In this document: piece by piece, positions 7,386 to 11,988 of the stretch
Position numbering within the stretch: the first letter of the stretch is position 1
Layout of the letters: every line of letters starts with the position of its first letter
Source: Actinomycetales bacterium
Lineage (GTDB): Bacteria; Actinomycetota; Actinomycetes; Actinomycetales; Microbacteriaceae
NCBI GenBank assembly: GCA_028868555.1
Contig: JAGWUG010000011.1
Span: 1 to 11,988 of the forward strand
Direction of reading: 5' to 3'
Length of the DNA: 11,988 nt
The notes under the pieces: model-generated
What the model saw: only the letters and a program-made list of their open reading frames with translations
The model's database searches: none
What the model was told of the DNA's origin: nothing
Made by a program: the position numbers and the translations under genes

Positions 7386-7856
7386 GCTCGCCGGTTCCGT
7401 GCAGAGTCGGTCGCTCGGGATTGCCTGCTCAACGCTGAATCCCAGGGCATCGAGCGCCTTCACTCCACTGGCGTTCTTAGAATCCACAATCACCTCGGTT
7501 GCCGGCTTGCGGCCAAAGGTGATGAAGCGGTAGCTCGGGGCTTTGCTCGCGTCCACCAGCCAGTCGATGCCTCCCGCGGTAACGCAAGGGAGAGTGCTGG
7601 CCAAAACCTCTGGGAGACCACAGCGCAGAATCACACGTGCGGGGCTTCCCCAAGCTCCTGTGGCCTGAGCATTGGTTTCGCGACGGCCATTTCCATCGAT
7701 GGTGTCAGGTAGGCGAACCACCACAGCGGCGCAGCGCGGGCTGTTGGAAGCGGCGGCTGGGTCTAGCGCAACTGCGCTGGTGCAAGCAGACAGACTAGCG
7801 GCAGCGGTACCTAGGGCGGCGGCAGCAAGGAGGACGCGGATTGAGCTTTTGAACAT
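7377..7856 (-). CDS. DUF3515 family lipoprotein
   Basis: This is a small secreted protein of unknown biochemical function, resembling the actinobacterial DUF3515 family (mycobacterial Rv2980-like, also located between ddl and thiL). It has 159 residues from the ATG at 7856. The N-terminus is a lipoprotein signal: basic MFKSSIR, a hydrophobic Ala/Leu core (8-20) and lipobox LSAC with the lipidated Cys25, so the mature protein should be tethered outside the membrane. After a short linker come RCAAVVVRLPDTIDG (41-55), WGSPARVILRCGLP (69-82), and a C-terminal SDRLCTE. Four further cysteines (42, 79, 91, 152) could form two disulfides. An upstream in-frame start at 7928 would put 24 residues before the signal peptide and run over thiL, so I reject it. 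A TAGCCT hexamer 7 nt upstream suggests a leaderless mRNA. Confidence 0.85.
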   Translation of the reverse strand: MFKSSIRVLLAAAALGTAAASLSACTSAVALDPAAASNSPRCAAVVVRLPDTIDGNGRRETNAQATGAWGSPARVILRCGLPEVLASTLPCVTAGGIDWLVDASKAPSYRFITFGRKPATEVIVDSKNASGVKALDALGFSVEQAIPSDRLCTEPASKN

Positions 7857-7863
7857 CAAATAC

Positions 7864-7869
7864 AGGCTA
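7864..7869 (-). promoter_or_regulatory. Putative leaderless -10 box of the DUF3515 gene
   Basis: On the minus strand, TAGCCT lies 7 nt before the ATG at 7856. The only Shine-Dalgarno-like run (AAAGG) is 13 nt away, too far to be useful, which favours leaderless initiation. The box overlaps the proposed thiL -10 box by 2 bp on the other strand. Confidence 0.5.
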
Positions 7870-7873
7870 CCTT
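7868..7873 (+). promoter_or_regulatory. Putative leaderless -10 box of thiL
   Basis: TACCTT is followed by 6 nt and then GTG at 7880, the second codon of the longest thiL frame. If the transcript begins there, ThiL is made leaderless from the GTG rather than from the ATG at 7877. No Shine-Dalgarno precedes either codon. The box shares 7868-7869 with the opposite-strand box of the lipoprotein gene. Confidence 0.4.
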
Positions 7874-7876
7874 TGA

Positions 7877-8935
7877 ATGGTGACTGCAGCATCCAACAGC
7901 CCGGCCGGCAACCTCGAGACCATCGCATCGGTGGGGGAGAACGAGAGCCTTCGCCGCACCATTTCGCGCCTTAACAAGGGCGACTGGGAGTTGGTTGGCC
8001 CCGGCGATGACTCCGCGGTCATTCGGGCCGAGCACGGCAGTTTTGTGGTCACCACAGACACCCTGGTGCAGGATCACGACTTCCGACTCGACTGGAGTAC
8101 CTGGTTTGATCTGGGTTGGAAGGCAATCGCCTCCAACCTCTCCGATGTTGCCGCCATGGGTGCCAGGCCAACGGTTCTGGTGGTTGCAGTGGTCTGCCCA
8201 ACCAGCACTCTAGTTGCCGACCTAGAGGCTTTCGCCGATGGCCTTCGCGAGGCCTGCCTAAGCCTTTCGCCAGGCACCGCCGTGGTTGGTGGCGACCTCG
8301 CCTCCGGCTCTCAGGTGGTCATCTCGGTTACCGCGCACGGAGACCTTGAGGGTCGCGCACCGGTAGTTCGCACAGGTGCCAACCCAGGTGACATTCTGGC
8401 GGTTGCCGGCACCCTCGGTCAGGCCGCCTGTGGCCTAGATTTACTCGCCAGTGGCAACACCGATGCCGTCAGCGCCTGGGACGAGTGGGTAAGCGTGCAA
8501 CGCAGGCCGCAGCCGCCCTTGGCCGCAGGCATTGCCGCAGCCGAGGCAGGCGCCACCTCGATGCTCGACATTTCGGACGGACTGGCCAAGGATGCCTCTC
8601 GCATCGCGAAGGCTTCTGGAGTTACCGTCCAGATTCAGTCGGCCGCGCTGTTTGGATTTGAGGCTCGCCTCGAAGGCGCCGCCCAGTCACTCTCGCTGGC
8701 CAATCCGCACCTAATCGAAATGGGTGAGCCTAACCTGGCCGCCGAGCAGTACTGCCGCAAGTGGGTGCTGACCGGAGGTGAGGATCACTCACTGCTGGCA
8801 ACTTTCCCGGCCGGTACGGTTCTACCGCGCGGCTTCAAGAGCATCGGTGTGATTTTGGAAGCGCAGGCTGACCGCCCGCTGCTGCTGGACGATGCGCCAA
8901 TAAACCCAGATGGCTGGGATTCAGTAACGGGCTAA
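7877..8935 (+). CDS. thiL: Thiamine-monophosphate kinase
   Basis: ThiL phosphorylates thiamine monophosphate with ATP to thiamine diphosphate, the active cofactor. It has 352 residues and the AIR synthase/PurM-like two-domain layout. Seen in order are GPGDDSAVI (41-49), the DTLVQDHDF segment (61-69), WKAIASNLSDVAAMGARP (81-98), VVGGDLASG (136-144), MLDISDGLAKDASRIAK (229-245) and LTGGEDHSLL (298-307). The conserved aspartates of these motifs bind Mg-ATP in the family. The start is either the ATG at 7877 or the GTG at 7880, which fits a leaderless -10 box better; a GTG at 7931 would remove the LETIASVGENESLRR segment that aligns with the family N-terminus. No TPP riboswitch is possible in the 20-bp upstream gap. 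It faces dapD tail to tail 22 bp away. Confidence 0.95.
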   Translation: MVTAASNSPAGNLETIASVGENESLRRTISRLNKGDWELVGPGDDSAVIRAEHGSFVVTTDTLVQDHDFRLDWSTWFDLGWKAIASNLSDVAAMGARPTVLVVAVVCPTSTLVADLEAFADGLREACLSLSPGTAVVGGDLASGSQVVISVTAHGDLEGRAPVVRTGANPGDILAVAGTLGQAACGLDLLASGNTDAVSAWDEWVSVQRRPQPPLAAGIAAAEAGATSMLDISDGLAKDASRIAKASGVTVQIQSAALFGFEARLEGAAQSLSLANPHLIEMGEPNLAAEQYCRKWVLTGGEDHSLLATFPAGTVLPRGFKSIGVILEAQADRPLLLDDAPINPDGWDSVTG

Positions 8936-8957
8936 GCGCGGCTAGCTAAAGCGCGAA

Positions 8958-9914
8958 CTAGAGGTTCTGCAGCTGCTGGTTTAGCGTCACGCCAACGCCG
9001 CTGCGAGGAAGCACCTCAACCGCACCGCTGATGGAGTTGCGACGGAACAGCAGGTTGGCAACGCCGCTGAGTTCCGCGGCCTTCACCGAGCGGGCGGGCC
9101 CTTCATCGATGATGTTGACCTTGGTGCCCGCGGTCACGTAGAGACCAGCCTCAACCACGGTGTCGTCACCGATGCTGATGCCAACGCCGGAGTTTGCACC
9201 CAGCAGCGCACGCGCACCGATGGAAACCTTGTGCTTGCCGCCACCCGAGAGGGTGCCCATGATGGATGCGCCGCCGCCGATGTCCGAGCCGTCGCCCACG
9301 ACGACGCCCTGCGAGATGCGGCCCTCGACCATTGCCGAGCCCAGGGTTCCGGCGTTGAAGTTCACGAAGCCCTCGTGCATGATGGTGGTTCCCGGTGACA
9401 GGTGTGCACCCAGGCGAACGCGGTTGGCGTCCGCAATGCGAACCTTCTTAGGGACTACATAGTCAACCAGGCGAGGGAACTTGTCGATCGAGTGAGTGAT
9501 GACGCCAGCGCGCTGCAGGGCAACGCGGTTGGCCTCAAAGAAGCCAAGCTCGATGGCACCGATGTTGGTGAACGCCACGATCGGCAGGTTTGGAATCAAA
9601 CCATCTAGGTTGATGGTGTTTGGCTTGACAAGCAGGTGGCTCAGCAGGTGCAGACGTAGGTAAGCATCGGCGGTGTTGATGACCGGCAGCGCCAGCTCAA
9701 TCTCGGTGTGAATCACCTGGAGCGAAACCCCGCGGCGAGCATCCTCGCCAGCCACCGCGTCCAGCTCTTTTGGAACCACCCAGAGGGCATCGGAGGTTGG
9801 TGCCGAACCCAGCTGTGGGTTTGGGTAGTAAACGTCTAGAACGGTGCCGTCGGCGGCAACAGTGGCCAGTCCGTGGCCCCAGGCCTTGCCCTCAAGGAAT
9901 GCAGAAATACTCAC
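8958..9914 (-). CDS. dapD: 2,3,4,5-tetrahydropyridine-2,6-dicarboxylate N-succinyltransferase, actinobacterial type
   Basis: DapD transfers succinate from succinyl-CoA to tetrahydrodipicolinate, opening the succinylase route to meso-diaminopimelate and lysine. It has 318 residues and clearly resembles the mycobacterial type rather than the shorter E. coli type. Seen are AYLRLHLLSHLLVKP (84-98), DKFPRLVDYVVP (144-155), then left-handed beta-helix repeats from about 158 to 262 with MHEGFVNFNAGTLG (179-192), MVEGRISQGVVVGDGSD (195-211) and GGGASIMGTLSGGGKH (213-228), and finally ANLLFRRNSISGAVEV (286-301). Glu197 in MVEGR corresponds to the glutamate proposed as catalytic in mycobacterial DapD. 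The start is GTG at 9914, with no Shine-Dalgarno but a TAACCT hexamer exactly 6 nt upstream. It is divergent from dapE with only 38 bp between them. Confidence 0.97.
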   Translation of the reverse strand: MSISAFLEGKAWGHGLATVAADGTVLDVYYPNPQLGSAPTSDALWVVPKELDAVAGEDARRGVSLQVIHTEIELALPVINTADAYLRLHLLSHLLVKPNTINLDGLIPNLPIVAFTNIGAIELGFFEANRVALQRAGVITHSIDKFPRLVDYVVPKKVRIADANRVRLGAHLSPGTTIMHEGFVNFNAGTLGSAMVEGRISQGVVVGDGSDIGGGASIMGTLSGGGKHKVSIGARALLGANSGVGISIGDDTVVEAGLYVTAGTKVNIIDEGPARSVKAAELSGVANLLFRRNSISGAVEVLPRSGVGVTLNQQLQNL

Positions 9915-9920
9915 CAGTCA

Positions 9921-9926
9921 AGGTTA
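9921..9926 (-). promoter_or_regulatory. Putative leaderless -10 box of dapD
   Basis: On the minus strand, TAACCT is followed by six nt (TGACTG) and the GTG start at 9914. This is the expected geometry for an actinobacterial leaderless promoter. No -35 consensus is visible; that position falls on the dapE -10 box. Confidence 0.5.
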
Positions 9927-9940
9927 CCTGAGGTGGCGGG

Positions 9941-9946
9941 TAGGCT
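9941..9946 (+). promoter_or_regulatory. Putative leaderless -10 box of dapE
   Basis: TAGGCT is followed by six nt (AGTTTC) and the ATG at 9953. The hexamer is identical to the one before the MFS gene. GGTGG at 9932-9936 is too far from the ATG to be a normal ribosome-binding site, which favours a leaderless start. Confidence 0.5.
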
Positions 9947-9952
9947 AGTTTC

Positions 9953-11035
9953 ATGGCCGTCTTCCTTGACCTAAACACCGATGCCGCCGAGCTCACCAAA
10001 GCCATTTGCGACATCGAGAGCGTATCTGGAAACGAGCGTGCGCTCGCCGACGCCATAGAGGCCGCGCTGGCCGCACACCCGCATCTTGAGGTCATTCGCG
10101 ATGCCAACGCCATCGTTGCTCGCACCAACCTGGGTCGCGCCACTCGGGTTTTGATTGCCGGCCACATCGATACCGTTCCGGTTGCCGAAAACCTGCCGAC
10201 CGAGTTCCGTGAGATTGCGGGCGAGCGCCACCTCTGGGGTCGCGGCACCGTGGACATGAAGGCCGGCGTTGCGGTTCAGCTCAAGCTTGCCGCCGAGCTC
10301 AGCAACCCAAACGTTGACATCACCTGGATCTTCTACGACCACGAGGAAGTGGATGCCAGCCTGAACGGCATGGGCCGCATATCGCGCAACCGTCCTGAGC
10401 TGCTTGCCGGCGACTTCGCGGTTCTCTGCGAGCCAACCGCAGCCATCATCGAGGGTGGCTGCAACGGCACCATGCGCGTTGAGGTGGCCACCGCCGGAGT
10501 GAAGGCCCACAGTGCCCGCGCCTGGATGGGCAAGAACGCCATCCACGGAGCCGCAGAGATCCTCAATCGTCTCAACGCCTACCAAACCGCCGAGGTGGCC
10601 GTTGATGGCCTCACCTACCGCGAGAGCCTGAACGCCGTGCTCATTTCTGGTGGCATTGCCACCAACGTGATTCCCGACGCCGCCAAGGTGACCGTCAATT
10701 ACCGCTTTGCCCCCAGCAAGTCGGTGGCTGATGCCGAGGCGCACCTCCGCGACGTATTCGCCGGCATCGACGCAACGGTAACTGTCACCGACGCCTCCGC
10801 TGGCGCCCGCCCGGGCCTAGACCAGCCGGCTGCGCTCGCCTTTGTTGCGGCAACCGGACTCGAGACTCGACCAAAGTACGGCTGGACCGACGTGGCCCGC
10901 TTCTCGGCACTTGGCATTCCCGCCATCAACTTTGGCCCTGGTGACCCTAACAAAGCCCACGCCGATGACGAGTCCGTGCCGGTCTCCCAGATCTACGCCT
11001 GCGAGGAAGCCCTTCGTAAGTGGCTGACCGCCTAG
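9953..11035 (+). CDS. dapE: Succinyl-diaminopimelate desuccinylase
   Basis: DapE, an M20 family metallohydrolase, removes succinate from N-succinyl-LL-diaminopimelate and so releases the precursor of peptidoglycan cross-links and lysine. It has 360 residues. The two-metal site can be traced: AGHIDTVPV (69-77) with His71 and Asp73, WGRGTVDMKAGVA (95-107) with Asp101, FYDHEEVD (127-134) with the catalytic base Glu131 and ligand Glu132, LCEPT (158-162) with Glu160, and FGPGDPNKAHADDE (327-340) with His336. The lid domain carries KAHSARAWMGKNAIHGAAE (184-202) and the GGIATNVIPD segment (233-242). ArgE-type deacetylases share the fold; adjacency to dapD supports DapE. Its 3' end overlaps the next gene by 16 nt. 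Confidence 0.95.
   Translation: MAVFLDLNTDAAELTKAICDIESVSGNERALADAIEAALAAHPHLEVIRDANAIVARTNLGRATRVLIAGHIDTVPVAENLPTEFREIAGERHLWGRGTVDMKAGVAVQLKLAAELSNPNVDITWIFYDHEEVDASLNGMGRISRNRPELLAGDFAVLCEPTAAIIEGGCNGTMRVEVATAGVKAHSARAWMGKNAIHGAAEILNRLNAYQTAEVAVDGLTYRESLNAVLISGGIATNVIPDAAKVTVNYRFAPSKSVADAEAHLRDVFAGIDATVTVTDASAGARPGLDQPAALAFVAATGLETRPKYGWTDVARFSALGIPAINFGPGDPNKAHADDESVPVSQIYACEEALRKWLTA
11003..11009 (+). promoter_or_regulatory. Ribosome-binding site that decides the start of the GT-C gene
   Basis: GAGGAAG lies inside the end of dapE, 10 nt before the GTG at 11020. An in-frame TAA at 11017-11019 directly precedes that GTG, so the next gene cannot start earlier in this frame. Confidence 0.5.
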
Positions 11036-11988
11036 CTCCTGCGAATCGAGCAGCGGCCTGGTTCGTCGGCCGCTCTTGGTGGATCCAGGTTCTGCTGGCC
11101 TGGCTGCTAACCCGCGTGGTGTCAACCGGCGCATTTCTCTGGGCGGCGTCAATCCAGGGCCCGAGCTACTGGTCGCCAACCCCGCATCCCAACTACTTTG
11201 ACTTCCTCAACATCTGGGATGTGGAGTGGTATCAGCGCATCTTCTCCGGTGGCCTCGGTCACGAGCCGGGCTATCCATCGGTGCTGCCCACCTACCCGGA
11301 TGGGAGCGTCAAACAGAACGCCTGGGCCTTCATGCCCGGCTACCCGATGCTGGTCCGCGCTTTCACGTTCATCACTGGTGGTGCCGTCGAGTGGAAGTAC
11401 CTGGCCCCAACCATCAGCCTGCTGCTCTCCTTCGTTTTGGCTCTCTTGCTCTACCGCATCTTCTCGCTCAAGTTTGAGCACGTCACGGCTGCGTGGGCAG
11501 TGACCCTCTTCGGGTTCTGGTGTGCGAGCCCCGTCTTGCAGGCTGGCTACGCCGAAACCCTCGGTCTGGTGCTGCTCGCCGCCGGCCTCTACTTCTTGAT
11601 GCAGCACCGATACCTGGCCGCACTGCCCTGGCTGGTGGGTCTGAGTATCACTCGACCGGGAATGGTCTCGTTTGCCGCCATGCTTGCCGGAATGTGGGCT
11701 GTCCGCTTCATCAAGGCGCAGCGCGGTCACGGCGAGTTCCCATCTCGAGAGCGCTGGGGGCTTGGCGCATTGACTGTGGCCAGTGGCGCACTGGGCCTGG
11801 CCTGGCCGGTTGTGGCCTGGATTGCCACCGGGCGTTCCGATGCCTACACTGCCACCGAGCTGGCCTGGCGCGTGGTCACGCCTCATCCAAAGCTGGTTCC
11901 TTTTGAGGGTTGGCTCTCGCTAGGCGCAACGCTCTGGGGCAATTTCTGGGCGCCGATGTTCCTGCTCGTGGTGGCCGGAATTGCCGCC
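11020..11988 (+). CDS. PIG-V-like GT-C mannosyltransferase-type membrane protein, 3' end outside window
   Basis: This is a polytopic membrane protein, probably a polyprenyl-phosphate-sugar-dependent glycosyltransferase of the GT-C fold. The frame is open for 323 codons to the window edge and was translated by hand. It begins VADRLAPANRAAAWFVGR, then a first membrane helix (about 21-43) and a long extracytoplasmic loop containing FLNIWDVEWYQRI (62-74) and NAWAFMPGYPMLVR (100-113). These resemble the PIG-V family WD-x-x-WY and AF-x-P-x-YP motifs; Asp67 is the candidate catalytic acid. Further helices lie near 127-148, 157-173, 180-195, 213-231, 246-269 and 308-323. GYAETLGLVLLAAGLYF (177-193) is also PIG-V-like. 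It overlaps dapE by 16 nt, so it is probably co-transcribed. The acceptor is unknown; a lipoglycan or glycoprotein of the envelope is likely. The family call rests on motifs and topology only. Confidence 0.8.
   Translation, partial: MADRLAPANRAAAWFVGRSWWIQVLLAWLLTRVVSTGAFLWAASIQGPSYWSPTPHPNYFDFLNIWDVEWYQRIFSGGLGHEPGYPSVLPTYPDGSVKQNAWAFMPGYPMLVRAFTFITGGAVEWKYLAPTISLLLSFVLALLLYRIFSLKFEHVTAAWAVTLFGFWCASPVLQAGYAETLGLVLLAAGLYFLMQHRYLAALPWLVGLSITRPGMVSFAAMLAGMWAVRFIKAQRGHGEFPSRERWGLGALTVASGALGLAWPVVAWIATGRSDAYTATELAWRVVTPHPKLVPFEGWLSLGATLWGNFWAPMFLLVVAGIAA

Noticed and set aside
7857-7928. 24-codon N-terminal extension of the DUF3515 gene
   Set aside because: It would place non-signal sequence before a clean lipoprotein signal peptide and run into the thiL coding region.
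8936-8957. Two-way terminator between thiL and dapD
   Set aside because: GCGC repeats could pair weakly, but there is no stable stem and no T-run on either strand.
9971-10744. Minus-strand open frame (257 codons) opposite dapE
   Set aside because: Codon-aligned shadow of dapE with no family resemblance.
11149-11886. Minus-strand open frame (245 codons) opposite the GT-C gene
   Set aside because: The translation is hydrophilic, Gly/His/Gln-rich and unlike any family, while the plus strand encodes a coherent membrane protein.
1-11988. Mobile element, defence, biosynthetic cluster or other novel system
   Set aside because: All coding space is taken by recognisable core genes, with no transposase, integrase, tRNA, array of repeats or composition break that I can see.

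Overview
The window is a housekeeping stretch of a moderately GC-rich actinobacterial chromosome. The closest match by gene order and protein style is the family Microbacteriaceae (inferred from recognised families; no database search was possible). Supporting signs are the actinobacterial type of DapD, a DUF3515 lipoprotein next to thiL as in mycobacteria, a murA placed directly behind leuCD, densely packed genes, and start codons with TANNNT hexamers 6-7 nt upstream, as expected for leaderless transcripts.

Layout: (1) 1-993, minus strand: a major facilitator transporter, cut by the window's left edge at its 3' end. (2) 1065-7356, plus strand: one tight six-gene run, leuC-leuD-murA-plsC-gpsA-ddl, with stop/start overlaps or gaps of 16 nt or less, closed by a small hairpin terminator at about 7363-7385. 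(3) 7377-7856, minus strand: a DUF3515 lipoprotein that converges on ddl and diverges from thiL. (4) 7877-8935, plus strand: thiL. (5) 8958-9914, minus strand: dapD, convergent with thiL and divergent from dapE. (6) 9953-11035, plus strand: dapE. (7) 11020 to the right edge, plus strand: a PIG-V-like GT-C membrane glycosyltransferase that overlaps the end of dapE.

Functionally, most genes feed the cell envelope. MurA makes the first committed peptidoglycan precursor and Ddl makes the D-Ala-D-Ala dipeptide. DapD and DapE carry two steps of the succinylase route to meso-diaminopimelate/lysine. GpsA makes the glycerol-3-phosphate backbone, and PlsC adds the second acyl chain to form phosphatidic acid. 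LeuCD (leucine synthesis) and ThiL (thiamine diphosphate) are general metabolism.

No mobile element, phage gene, CRISPR array, RNA gene or defence system was seen, and no stretch over 300 bases lacks a gene. I found no previously undescribed system. The most interesting signals are regulatory: a repeated leaderless-promoter pattern, including two divergent -10 boxes that overlap by 2 bp between the DUF3515 gene and thiL, and a terminator apparently built from a tandem duplication of the last codons of ddl.
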